Assembly (NCBI GenBank): GCA_934700345.1
Contig: CAKUXP010000004.1
Coordinates: forward strand, 71,287 to 135,286
Origin: an uncultured Fibrobacter sp.
GTDB taxonomy: Bacteria > Fibrobacterota > Fibrobacteria > Fibrobacterales > Fibrobacteraceae
Length of the DNA stretch: 64,000 bases
Direction: 5' to 3'
Part shown: in pieces, positions 52,418 through 60,643 of the stretch
How the letters are laid out: the number at the start of each line of letters is the position of its first letter
How positions within the stretch are numbered: position 1 is the first letter of the stretch
Notes under the pieces: generated by a model
Databases searched by the model: none
What the model saw: only the letters and a program-made list of their open reading frames with translations
Told to the model about the DNA's origin: nothing
Program-made: the position numbers and the translations under genes

Positions 52418-53701
52418 ATGCAAAAACTCGATAACGAAACCCTGTGCGTCCAAGCCGGATGGTCTCCCAAGAAAGGCGAACCGAGGATTCTCCCCATTTA
52501 CCAGAGTACGACTTTCAAGTACGATACGAGCGCCCAAATGGCGGACCTCTTCGACCTCAAGGCAGACGGCTATTTCTATACGCGCCTCCAGAATCCGACG
52601 AACGATGCAGTCGCACAGAAAATCACGGAACTCGAAGGCGGAATAGCCGGCATGCTCACCAGTTCCGGCCAGGCAGCCAACTTTTTCGCCATCTTCAACA
52701 TCTGCGAATCGGGCGACCATTTTGTCAGCTCATCGGCAATTTATGGCGGAACCTACAATCTCTTTGCCGTCACCATGAAAAAGCTCGGTATCGAATGCAC
52801 ATTCGTCGATCCGGACGCAAGCGAAGAGGAAATCGATAAGGCGTTCCGTCCGAACACAAAGGCTTTCTTCGGAGAAACCATCGCCAATCCGACATGCCAT
52901 GTCACGGACATCAAAAAGTTCGCAAGTATCGCCCACAAGCACGGCGTCCCGTTTATTATCGACAACACATTCGCTACGCCGGTTCTCTGCCGCCCGTTTG
53001 AATTCGGCGCGGACATCGTCACCCATTCGACGACAAAATACATGGACGGTCATGCGATGACTGTCGGCGGCGCAATCATCGACAGCGGAAACTTTGACTG
53101 GGAAGCCCACCACGACAAGTTTCCGGGAATTACGGAACCCGATCCTTCCTATCACGGTCTCGCTTACAGCAAGGCTTTTGGCAAAAAGGGTTATATCGTC
53201 AAGGCTACCGCCCAGCTGATGCGCGACTTCGGGAGCATCCAGTCGCCGGCAAACTCCTTCCTCTTGAACGTGGGTCTCGAAACACTCGCCCTCCGGATGT
53301 CGAAACACTGTGAAAACGCGCTGAAAATCGCCAAGTTTCTCCGGAATCATCCGAAAGTCGCCTGGATCAACTTTGCAGGCCTCGAATCGGACAAGTATCA
53401 TGAACTCGCCAAGAAACAGTTCAAGGGCGGAATACCCTGCGGCGTTCTCGCTTTCGGCATCAAGGGAGGCAGAGAAGAATCCATCCGGTTCATGGATTCA
53501 CTCAAGCTGATAGCGATTGTCACCCACGTCGCCGATGCGCGTTCCTGTGTTCTCCACCCGGCAAGCCACACGCACCGACAGCTGACCGACGAGCAGCTCA
53601 TCGCAAACGGAATCCGTCCCGACCTGATTCGCCTTTCCATAGGAATCGAAAACTCTGACGATCTCATCGCCGACATGAAACAGGCCTTCGAGAAAATCTA
53701 A
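52418..53701 (+). CDS. metY: O-acetylhomoserine sulfhydrylase (MetY type)
   Basis: This PLP enzyme makes homocysteine from O-acetylhomoserine and sulfide. The 427-residue protein has the Cys/Met metabolism PLP fold: LCVQAGW start, YTRLQNPTNDAVAQKITELEGG (about 53-74), SSGQAANFFAIFNI, the NTFATPVLCRPFEFGADIVTHSTTKYMDGH segment with the PLP lysine in STTKY, and the C-terminal SCVLHPASHTHRQL. The length and the H-S-T-T-K form fit MetY rather than cystathionine synthase. It is monocistronic with its own terminator. A gene for O-acetylhomoserine formation is not in the window. Confidence 0.9.
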   Translation: MQKLDNETLCVQAGWSPKKGEPRILPIYQSTTFKYDTSAQMADLFDLKADGYFYTRLQNPTNDAVAQKITELEGGIAGMLTSSGQAANFFAIFNICESGDHFVSSSAIYGGTYNLFAVTMKKLGIECTFVDPDASEEEIDKAFRPNTKAFFGETIANPTCHVTDIKKFASIAHKHGVPFIIDNTFATPVLCRPFEFGADIVTHSTTKYMDGHAMTVGGAIIDSGNFDWEAHHDKFPGITEPDPSYHGLAYSKAFGKKGYIVKATAQLMRDFGSIQSPANSFLLNVGLETLALRMSKHCENALKIAKFLRNHPKVAWINFAGLESDKYHELAKKQFKGGIPCGVLAFGIKGGREESIRFMDSLKLIAIVTHVADARSCVLHPASHTHRQLTDEQLIANGIRPDLIRLSIGIENSDDLIADMKQAFEKI

Positions 53702-53719
53702 CAGAAAATTTGCCTACGA

Positions 53720-53750
53720 AACGCCGTTCAAAAGACGGCGTTTTTTTTTT
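53720..53750 (+). terminator. Intrinsic terminator after metY
   Basis: AACGCCGT pairs with ACGGCGTT around a 7-base loop, and a run of ten T residues follows. It lies about 20 bases after the stop. Confidence 0.9.
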
Positions 53751-53871
53751 GTAGTTTAAACATTAACTTTCAAAAAAATCCGATAGACCAGATATTCTTG
53801 ATGATAACCTGAAACAGGAATAAATTACGACCCGGAAAGAGACTACTACTTAATAAAAAAAATTTTTAAAA

Positions 53872-54303
53872 TCAATTCGCCTTGATGCCGACCTTGGCGA
53901 AAACTTCGGCATTTCCGGCATCTTTCAAGGCAACGTTCGTTATCCAGTTATATTCATCTAGTCCCGAAAGTCCCACACGGATGCAGACCTGCTCCTTCGC
54001 CTTCTCGTAATTTTGCAGAATCAGGATTTTCTCGTCGCCCTGGGCCTGCTCGATTTTCAGCGACCATTCCTCGCCGAGCATGACAAGCGCGGCAACCGCG
54101 TTTAGGTATTGGCCTGCCTTCTTTTCGTCGATGAGGCTAGTCTTCGGCGCAACAAACTTGGCGACCGAAATCGGAGCGACCTGTTTTTTCGCATCCTGTC
54201 TCGGAAGTGACGGAGTGAAAGATTCCGACTGGTCCGCCCCACAAGCTATCAAGATAAAAAAAGAAGCCACCGCGAATACAAATGTGAAGAACTTTTGATT
54301 CAA
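53872..54303 (-). CDS. Small lipoprotein of unknown function
   Basis: A 143-residue lipoprotein. I use TTG at 54303, because GGAAGGAG lies just upstream and the tRNA occupies the region before it, so the longer frame is impossible as a gene. The signal has the lipobox LIACGAD. The mature part is helical and charged (about 70-143) with no known domain. The tRNA-Met ends about 25 bases before the start. Confidence 0.75.
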   Translation of the reverse strand: MNQKFFTFVFAVASFFILIACGADQSESFTPSLPRQDAKKQVAPISVAKFVAPKTSLIDEKKAGQYLNAVAALVMLGEEWSLKIEQAQGDEKILILQNYEKAKEQVCIRVGLSGLDEYNWITNVALKDAGNAEVFAKVGIKAN

Positions 54304-54328
54304 TTGTGGCTCCTTCCATAAGGGATAA

Positions 54329-54401
54329 TAGCGGTTTGTGGGGTCGAACCACAGACACACGGATTATGATTCCGTTGCTCTACCGACTGAGCTAAACCGC
54401 C
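54329..54401 (-). tRNA. tRNA-Met (anticodon CAT)
   Basis: The minus strand folds into a full cloverleaf of 73 bases: acceptor GGCGGTT/AACCGCT (the first pair is G-U), D arm GCTC-GAGC, anticodon stem ACGGA/TCCGT with loop ATCATAA, T arm TGTGG/CCACA with TTCGACC, and discriminator A. The anticodon is CAT. The first pair and anticodon stem do not match initiator tRNA, so this is elongator Met, or a lysidine-type Ile tRNA; the two cannot be told apart by eye. The CCA end is not encoded. Confidence 0.93.
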
Positions 54402-54459
54402 AGGTGAGCCTAATTTAAACAAATTCCGAAAAATAATCAAGGGGAATCGTAAAAATAAA

Positions 54460-55233
54460 TCAACTTTTATCGAAATTTTCTTCCCCGAGAAAGCGCAATT
54501 CCGTAAAAAGCTTCCCGTTCGAATACTCGATAAGGCGCCAACCCGGAATCCGGCTCAGGATATGGAATTCGGAACTTTCAGGGTCCAGTTGCATCTGCGT
54601 GGACGGCGTGACATAGACCGTCTGGCCGGCTCCGCGGTCAATCGTCATTCCGGAATGGTAATGCCCCACGAAAATCGAATGGAGATTTCCGATGCCGTCG
54701 AGCGTCTCGCCGACTTCCTTCCAGTTCTTCAGCGCATAGCGCGAATCCATAAAAAGATGCCCGCACAGACAGGGTGGATGATGTGCGAAAAGAAATATCT
54801 CCCCGGTCTCCTTTGCCGATTCGCTTTTCAGCCATTCCAGTTGCCTTTTGGAAATGGTTCCAGCCGAACTGTCCAAAAAAAAGAAAGGAAAACCGTTCAC
54901 CGTTCGCCGGTAAAAAATTTCACCGCCGTCAACTCTTAAAGGAAAGGGAGAAAATTTCGCCAAATCCTCGGAATTGTCGTGGTTTCCGGGAATCATGCAC
55001 CACGATCCGCTATAATTCCCGACTATTTTAAAGAAAAGATCGTATTCTTCCTTCGAGCTGTCCTCGGTCAAATCCCCGCTGAAAACAAGGAGATCGAGAT
55101 TACGCTTTTCGGCATCGGAAAGGGCGCGTTCAAAACTTTCAACGGAATTCAATCCGTCTTTCTCGGGTTTGCCGGCGACAAGGTGGATATCGGAAATCTG
55201 CCCAATCCGAAAAAATGTGTTTTCCTGTCCCAT
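54460..55233 (-). CDS. Calcineurin-like metallophosphoesterase
   Basis: A 257-residue phosphoesterase (start at ATG 55233, MGQENTFFRIGQISDIH). The dinuclear metal motifs are present: DIHL (Asp, His), VFSGDLTED (GD), IPGNHDN (GNHD), AHHPP (His) and FVGHYHSG (GHxH). The family hydrolyses cyclic nucleotides (CpdA), nucleotides or other phosphate esters; the best guess is a CpdA-like enzyme. The gene starts at the edge of the DnaA-box region. Confidence 0.88.
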   Translation of the reverse strand: MGQENTFFRIGQISDIHLVAGKPEKDGLNSVESFERALSDAEKRNLDLLVFSGDLTEDSSKEEYDLFFKIVGNYSGSWCMIPGNHDNSEDLAKFSPFPLRVDGGEIFYRRTVNGFPFFFLDSSAGTISKRQLEWLKSESAKETGEIFLFAHHPPCLCGHLFMDSRYALKNWKEVGETLDGIGNLHSIFVGHYHSGMTIDRGAGQTVYVTPSTQMQLDPESSEFHILSRIPGWRLIEYSNGKLFTELRFLGEENFDKS

Positions 55234-55618
55234 ATCGTCAAATCTAAATAAAGTCCCCACTTTTTGAAATCCTTTTTAACTCTTTAAAATTCAATGTGAT
55301 AGCCGTCAATCAAAAAAAACTATCAACATGTGGATGGATAAGTTATTGAAAAGTTGAATTCAACATCGATTTGTGGAGCGTATCTTTATAGATATTGAAA
55401 ACTCTTTGTGAAAAAGTTTTCAATGTTTAATCCTGTGGATAAACAAAAGAGTTTTCAAAACAGAAAACCTATCCACTGTTTCTGTATTTTGTTAAAACTC
55501 AATCGGTTACATTCACAATTTCCCAATCTTTCCACAAATCCACCAAGTCATTTTCATCTTCTTTTATATAAATAAGGAAAACATTTAAAGAAGACTGTGC
55601 ATAAAAAAAGAAGCCCGC
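55234..55618. other. AT-rich region with DnaA-box-like sequences; oriC candidate
   Basis: This gene-free AT-rich stretch holds one perfect DnaA box (TGTGGATAA, 55434-55442), a one-mismatch copy (TGTGCATAA, 55596-55604) and several looser ones (TGTGGATGG at 55329-55337, TGTGGAGCG near 55372, TCTTTCCACAA near 55527, CTATCCACT near 55470). It adjoins the bactofilin-M23-parB-parA-rsmG operon, and perfect parS sites follow within 6 kb. That is the usual neighbourhood of a bacterial chromosome origin. dnaA is not in the window, so the assignment is inference. Confidence 0.5.
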
Positions 55619-55975
55619 TTAAGGCTTCTTGGTTTCCTTTTCCTCGACGGAAACTTCGCAGTTTCCTTTTAACCTCGCTCCGCATTCGATAACGAGCAGC
55701 TTTGTCTTGATGTTTCCGATGACAAGCGACTTCGTTTCAAGGACCAGCTTTTCGCTGCATTCGATATCACCGGAAACGTTGCCGGCAATCGTCGCATTTT
55801 TTGTCTTGATTGTCCCTTCGATGTAGCCGGAATTCTCGACTACGATATCACCGGTGGTGGAAATGTTTCCCTTGATTTTTCCGGCGACGCGTAAATCGCT
55901 TGAACCGGAAAGATCTCCAGTAATGTTCATGGAAGGGCTTATCTGTGTGAATTGGCTGTCGTTTTCTTTTGCCAT
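55619..55975 (-). CDS. Bactofilin
   Basis: This 118-residue protein should form polymerising cytoskeletal filaments. The bactofilin core is evident: SPSMNITGDLSGSSDLRVAGKIKGNISTTGDIVVENSGYIEGTI with the short beta-helix repeats (about 15-105), and GARLKGN near 102-108. Bactofilins are often coupled to M23 peptidases for cell-shape control, as here, where the M23 gene lies 4 bases upstream in the same operon. Confidence 0.92.
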   Translation of the reverse strand: MAKENDSQFTQISPSMNITGDLSGSSDLRVAGKIKGNISTTGDIVVENSGYIEGTIKTKNATIAGNVSGDIECSEKLVLETKSLVIGNIKTKLLVIECGARLKGNCEVSVEEKETKKP

Positions 55976-55979
55976 GGTT

Positions 55980-56777
55980 TTATTCCTCGATGAAAAGTTC
56001 TGGGTCGATTGGTTTGCCGTCCTTTAGGATTTCATAATGAATGTGCGGCCCTGTCGAGTTTCCCGAAGAGCCGACTGTTCCAATTGCTTCGCCTTTCTTG
56101 ACCTGCGCATTTTTTTTTACGTATGTCTTTTGGAGATGCGAATAGCTGGAAACATAGCCGTTGCCGTGGTCGATTTGCATATTCAGACCGCGATCCTTCA
56201 TTTTTGAAACAAAAAGGACTTTTCCTTCCGCTGTCGCAAATACAGGCTCGTCGAGCTTTGCGGAAATATCGATGCCTAGATGGTTTTCTTCGGCGGAATA
56301 TCGCTTGCTGATGATGCCGATGGTAGGAATGATGCTTGGAATCTGGTTCCAATTTTGGCGCTTTTCCTGATCGGAATAACCGGTGAGTTCCGCATTGAAG
56401 CGGTTCTTGGCGAGAGGGGAAAAGTCAAACCGGTTCTTTTCGATGACTGCGGAAAGTTTTGTCGAGTCCGTTTCGTAGAAAGTGCCGAGGATATTCTTTA
56501 TTTGGCGTTCCATTGTGGAAATGGAATCCAGTTCGGAAAAGAATAGCTCGTATTCTTTTTGTCTTTGAAGAAGAAGCTCGTTTTGGATATGGATTTCACG
56601 CGAACTGACGATAATAGCGTTTAGTACGGCGAGCTTATAGATGAGGAATCCGCCAAGGAGAAATATAACAAAGAGCAGCAACATGAACAGCTTCCATGTC
56701 CATGCGTGAAGCTTGAATGAAATGGTCTTTCCTGCGTCCGGCGGAATGATCTGGATGATGTGGTAGCGGTTCTTCAA
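55980..56777 (-). CDS. Membrane-anchored M23 metallopeptidase
   Basis: A 265-residue peptidase, likely acting on peptidoglycan. One membrane helix near 31-51 (FMLLLFVIFLLGGFLIYKLAV) is followed by a coiled-coil region (about 60-100) and a C-terminal LytM domain from about 150. The zinc ligands are in NHLGID (His, Asp) and in GPHIHYEI (the last His), and SYSHL gives the other catalytic His. All are intact. The layout is the same as the 18868 protein. It follows parB with a 4-base overlap, and bactofilin follows, so cell shape and segregation genes share a transcript. Confidence 0.9.
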   Translation of the reverse strand: MKNRYHIIQIIPPDAGKTISFKLHAWTWKLFMLLLFVIFLLGGFLIYKLAVLNAIIVSSREIHIQNELLLQRQKEYELFFSELDSISTMERQIKNILGTFYETDSTKLSAVIEKNRFDFSPLAKNRFNAELTGYSDQEKRQNWNQIPSIIPTIGIISKRYSAEENHLGIDISAKLDEPVFATAEGKVLFVSKMKDRGLNMQIDHGNGYVSSYSHLQKTYVKKNAQVKKGEAIGTVGSSGNSTGPHIHYEILKDGKPIDPELFIEE

Positions 56778-57676
56778 TTCATTCCTTCTATTTTTTCCTG
56801 GATTCGGGTCAAGTCTTCAAAGGAATAGTAATCAATGATCAACTTTCCCCGGGACGCGTCGTCGCTCGTTTTTTGAAGTTTCACGCTCGTTCCGAGAAAC
56901 TCTTCCATTTTCCGGAGAAATTCGACGATATTCGGGTCCAAAGGCTTGTCTTGAAATTCGGGACGGGATTCGGAGTCCTTGTTCTTGTTTTCTTTCGCCA
57001 GGTTTTCGACTTGTCGGACATTCATTCCTTTTTCGATGATGTCCCGGGCGACGGCTTCCGGGTCGGAAATGTCCGGACTGAGCAAGGAGCGCGCTGCGCT
57101 TTGTGAAAGTTTTCCTTCCATAATCCAGACTTGGACCTGTTCCGGCAACTTGAGAAGCCGAAGCGAATTGGTAATGACCGACCTGGACTTTCCGACGCTT
57201 TTTGAAAGATCGTCATGCGTATAGCCGTAGTTCTTAATCAGCTGTTCATAGGACTTGGCTACTTCGATGGCATTTAGATCGACGCGCTGGATGTTTTCGA
57301 TGAGCGACCATTCCGCCATCTGCTTGTCGGAAAGCAGGTCGTGGACGTATGCGTCTATCATGGAGAGTCCGGCAAGCCTTGCCGCGCGCGTCCGTCTTTC
57401 GCCGCTTACGATTTGATAGCGACCGTTAAACTTTCTGACGGTAATCGGTTGGATTAGTCCTTGTTCCCGGATAGTGTCTGCGAGTTCCCGCAGTTCCTCT
57501 TCGCTGAAATCCTTTCGTGGCTGGTAAGGATTCGGGTCAATCTGTTCCAGACTAATTTTTTCGATTCGGACCGTATTGCCATTTTCGTCCTGGTGAATTT
57601 CATTCTGTTCGCTGTATCCATGCGATTGCATGATGGCAGCTAAGCCTTGACCACCGAGTGCTGATTTTTTTCCCAT
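56774..57676 (-). CDS. parB: Chromosome partitioning protein ParB
   Basis: The 300-residue ParB has the N-terminal CTP-binding domain with IDPNPYQPRKDF, REQGLIQPITVR, the C-motif GERRTRAARLAG (about 92-103) and LIENIQR. The helix-turn-helix region follows near 150-190 (LSKSVGKSRSVITNSLRLLKLP), and the C-terminal dimerisation domain ends near 300. It binds the parS sites found at 59100, 60023 and 60624. It is 2 bases after parA. Confidence 0.95.
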   Translation of the reverse strand: MGKKSALGGQGLAAIMQSHGYSEQNEIHQDENGNTVRIEKISLEQIDPNPYQPRKDFSEEELRELADTIREQGLIQPITVRKFNGRYQIVSGERRTRAARLAGLSMIDAYVHDLLSDKQMAEWSLIENIQRVDLNAIEVAKSYEQLIKNYGYTHDDLSKSVGKSRSVITNSLRLLKLPEQVQVWIMEGKLSQSAARSLLSPDISDPEAVARDIIEKGMNVRQVENLAKENKNKDSESRPEFQDKPLDPNIVEFLRKMEEFLGTSVKLQKTSDDASRGKLIIDYYSFEDLTRIQEKIEGMN

Positions 57677-57678
57677 GA

Positions 57679-58464
57679 CTATTTAACCCCGTTGATGATT
57701 TCTTCGGCAAGTTTCATATAGGCCTGCGCCCCGGTACTTTTTACGTCATAGAGTATGACGGGTTTTCCGTGGGAAGGTGCTTCGCTGAGTTTGACGTTTC
57801 GCGGAATCATGATTTTAAAGACTCGTTCCGATATGACATTCCTTACTTCATCGGCTACTTGTCTTGAAAGACTGAGCCTCGCATCGTACATCGTGAGAAG
57901 TGCGCCTTCGATGTTCAGACGGCTGTTTAGGTTTTTCTGTACGAGACGAATCGTGTTGAAAAGTTCAGCGAGACCTTGCAAGGCATAATATTCACATTGG
58001 ACAGGAATCAGAACGCTGTCCGCTGCCGTCAGGACATTCAGTGTCAGGAGATTCAAGCTGGGAGGTGAATCGATAATGATAAAGTCAAATTCTTTTTTAA
58101 GGACGGAGGTTATCCGGTCTAGGCGGTGTTCCCTGCTCATCGAATTGACCAGTTCCATTTCCATAACAGAAAGGTCCGGTGCGGACGTGATGACTTTTAA
58201 ATAATCCAGTTCCGTTTTCAGGATGAACTTTTGAAGGGATTCGCTAGTGACCGCATCCGGGCTTTCGGCCAGGTCTAAAGCTTCGTGAATGTCTTCTTCT
58301 TGCGTTTCGAGGTAGCCTAAACCCTGTGAGGCGTTTCCTTGCGGATCCATATCAATCAGTAAGGTTTTCTTTTCTAGCGCGGCAAAATTGGCTGCGAGGT
58401 TAATCGCCGTCGTCGTTTTTCCGACACCGCCCTTTTGATTGCAGATTGCGATAATTTTACCCAT
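57679..58464 (-). CDS. parA: Chromosome partitioning ATPase ParA (Soj)
   Basis: A 261-residue ParA of the deviant Walker A type: QKGGVGKTTTAINLAANFA (9-27), the DMDPQGNASQGLGY (near 38-51) metal-binding motif, the IIIDSPPSLNLLTLN Walker B and NARLS-like DNA-binding residues in the second half. The first 8 bases lie inside the end of rsmG. It forms the partition pair with ParB. Confidence 0.95.
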   Translation of the reverse strand: MGKIIAICNQKGGVGKTTTAINLAANFAALEKKTLLIDMDPQGNASQGLGYLETQEEDIHEALDLAESPDAVTSESLQKFILKTELDYLKVITSAPDLSVMEMELVNSMSREHRLDRITSVLKKEFDFIIIDSPPSLNLLTLNVLTAADSVLIPVQCEYYALQGLAELFNTIRLVQKNLNSRLNIEGALLTMYDARLSLSRQVADEVRNVISERVFKIMIPRNVKLSEAPSHGKPVILYDVKSTGAQAYMKLAEEIINGVK

Positions 58465-59116
58465 AGATTCCCTTAATCACTAATGAGTAGTCTTGGATTT
58501 CGTTTGGAAGCTTGTAATCAATTAAATGAATATCCGGAATGTTTTTTAATTCCTGGGCAATTTCCTTGCTTTTGAATGTGACAAAAAGACCGTTTTTTTT
58601 GAGAGCAGGCAAGGCTCTTTCATAGTCTGTTTCGAAACGGGAAAGCGCTCGGCATGAGATGATATCACAATTTGAAATATTTGAAGTTTCAAAGCGTTTT
58701 CCCACGATTTTTAAATTTTTCAGGTTTAAAGATGCTTTTGTTTCTTCTAGAAAGAGAACTCTCTTGTGTCGGGGTTCCGATGCGTAAAAAGTGATTTCAG
58801 GGCAGACGATGGCAAGCGGAAATACAGGACATCCGCCTCCAGATCCCATATCAGCCCAAGTCATTTCCTTTTTTAGATATTTTAGTTTGGAAAGTACAAT
58901 ATAAGGATACAGGGAATCCGCAATGTGTCTTGTTAAAAATTTTGGAATGTCGTTTCGGGAGATTAAATTTGTCGATTCATTTCCGAGAATAACCAATTCT
59001 ACGTATTTGAAAATTTTTTCAAGCATTTCTTCTGGCAAAGAAATTTCATTGGCCGATAGAAAGTCCAAAAAGAGTTTTTCTTGTATTGGGTCTTGATAAT
59101 GTTTCACGTGAAACAA
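58457..59116 (-). CDS. rsmG: 16S rRNA (guanine(527)-N7)-methyltransferase RsmG (GidB)
   Basis: A 219-residue AdoMet enzyme that methylates G527 of 16S rRNA. Family motifs are the N-terminal FHVKH and the region LISRNDIPKFLTRHIADSLYPY, then the AdoMet motif WADMGSGGGCPVFPLAI (near 94-110) and SCRALSRFE later. The usual linkage rsmG-parA-parB is present. The first codons, ATG TTT CAC GTG AAA CAT, lie within a perfect parS site (59100-59115). This sequence-coincidence is seen in other bacteria as well. Confidence 0.93.
   Translation of the reverse strand: MFHVKHYQDPIQEKLFLDFLSANEISLPEEMLEKIFKYVELVILGNESTNLISRNDIPKFLTRHIADSLYPYIVLSKLKYLKKEMTWADMGSGGGCPVFPLAIVCPEITFYASEPRHKRVLFLEETKASLNLKNLKIVGKRFETSNISNCDIISCRALSRFETDYERALPALKKNGLFVTFKSKEIAQELKNIPDIHLIDYKLPNEIQDYSLVIKGIYG
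59100..59115. promoter_or_regulatory. parS site within the rsmG start
   Basis: TGTTTCACGTGAAACA is the canonical 16-base ParB-binding palindrome. It overlaps codons 1-6 of rsmG, so both functions share the same bases. Confidence 0.93.
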
Positions 59117-60022
59117 TTTAGAATATTTGATTTAAAATAAATCACTTCAAAGAAAGATTGTGTTGGATAAAATGTGAATAACCATATTTTATTTAGAAAC
59201 TATTTCCTTGCGTCTAGCGATTAGATAAGGATCAATCGTTATATACTTCTTGATTGTGGAGGTAATGTCACATCAAAATCAAGCGGACGGGGGTTATCCT
59301 CGTATTATACGACATTTGCTCGCCATAAGCCATAGTAATCAACGCTATCTTAGTATTCAGTTTTATTCCCACTGCGAACTTTTACCTTTTTTATTTTCTT
59401 GGTAAATCTCGGATTTCCAATGGCTGTCAAGTTATGTTGTTATCATTCCAAAGAAATATGGCGTATTCATAGTTCGATACAAACTTGCCCTGCCTGTGCG
59501 GTTGGTGGATAAATCTGTTAAACTCCTTGCTTTGCGAAGTGTTTAGTTATTTTCGTGAGAAAAGCATTCCGACTTTTCCAACTGAACACGCAGGTTGATG
59601 TTCGTGGATTGATTAATGGGTTTCTTGTCCAACTTGTCGGCAAAGCCGACCTGTGTCATTTCGAATATCTCTTGCTCAACGGTGACTAGGCTATAAAAAT
59701 TCAAGACGGGTAATTTCACTGCTTTAATTGATTTGGAAAAGTTTACAGATTTTGATCAGTCGTACATTGGGTATAATTTCCAGTGGGTAAAATGGAGTTG
59801 TTTTTCAATGAGAGATTAAAACCTTATAGGTTCTTTTAGAAAAATAACGATTTACTGGGAATATCCAATGATGTTCCTTTTATATGTTTTTACAAGTTTT
59901 AACGGTGGAAAAATCTGATTACGATAACTGGATTACGGAATGAAAACTATATATGCCCGCTCTGAATTTTTGAGGTTTAAATTTTTAGACTTATTCATTG
60001 AAATTATTTGAATGAATTAAAA

Positions 60023-60038
60023 TGTTTCACGTGAAACA
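60023..60038. promoter_or_regulatory. parS site 2
   Basis: A perfect copy of TGTTTCACGTGAAACA, in the gene-free region upstream of rsmG. Confidence 0.93.
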
Positions 60039-60244
60039 TTTTATAAATGAGTTGGCAAGTGTTGCAATAATAGATAATTTATAAAATTTCAAAAGTGTCC
60101 TTTTCTATTTCCAGCTCTCCAAGGCAAAGAGTTTTTTAAAACCTTCAAAAGGTAAAATTCTAGTACCGCTTTTAGGTTTAAAACATCACAAATGCATTTT
60201 GACTTGTTCGTGGCACTGTGTAAAAAATTGAAGAATTCGACTGT

Positions 60245-60397
60245 TTAGAAGTTCTTGTTCTCGACCTTGATAATTCGTACTTGACAGATTGAGTTTTTCT
60301 TTCTTGTTGTTTCCATAGCAGATGTTCCCGACTTGCCCAAATTGCTGTCCGAGCAGGCTACGCAGAGCGATAACGTAAAGGCTACCAATAAATACAT
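60245..60397 (-). CDS. Possible small lipoprotein or relic, 50 codons
   Basis: MYLLVAFTLSLCVACSDSNLGKSG has a lipobox (VAC) like local lipoprotein genes. The rest is short and charged, ending in VENKNF. An AAGGAG site lies about 18 bases upstream, which is too far for good initiation. It may be a decayed lipoprotein gene. Support is weak. Confidence 0.3.
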   Translation of the reverse strand: MYLLVAFTLSLCVACSDSNLGKSGTSAMETTRKKNSICQVRIIKVENKNF

Positions 60398-60623
60398 ATC
60401 GTTTTTATGAGAACTCCTTGTCTTTTTGACAATCCGCGAGCCCACAGGCGAGTGGACTGAAAAGTGGAACGTATGGAAGTCGTGCACCCGCCTTAAGGTT
60501 TTCGAACTCAAAATATTTTCGCATCGAACTTTCGTAAATGGGAAAGTCGTTAAAACAATTCCAGTTGGATAGGGAAAAAAGTATGATATGAAAACTTCAC
60601 CAATAAAATTTCAATGAAATAAA

Positions 60624-60639
60624 TGTTTCACGTGAAACA
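60624..60639. promoter_or_regulatory. parS site 3
   Basis: A perfect copy of TGTTTCACGTGAAACA, just downstream of the acyltransferase gene's stop at 60644, which is on the minus strand. Confidence 0.93.
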
Positions 60640-60643
60640 TTTT

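Larger units (their letters stand above)
59117..60643. other. 1.5-kb region without a clear gene, bearing two parS sites
   Basis: Six-frame reading gives no gene of standard composition. It contains parS sites at 60023 and 60624, scattered TGGATAA-like sequences (about 59171, 59503) and an 88-codon minus-strand frame with a lipobox-like start. A stretch at about 59415-59540 reads like a decayed, stop-ridden frame, loosely similar to IS200-type transposase beginnings, but this is too weak to claim. The promoters of rsmG-parAB (minus) must lie at its left edge. Confidence 0.55.

Noticed and set aside
59415..59660. IS200-type transposase remnant
   Set aside because: One short stretch (SSYVVIIPKKYG) recalls the start of IS200 transposases, but stops are frequent and the catalytic HUH motif is not visible.
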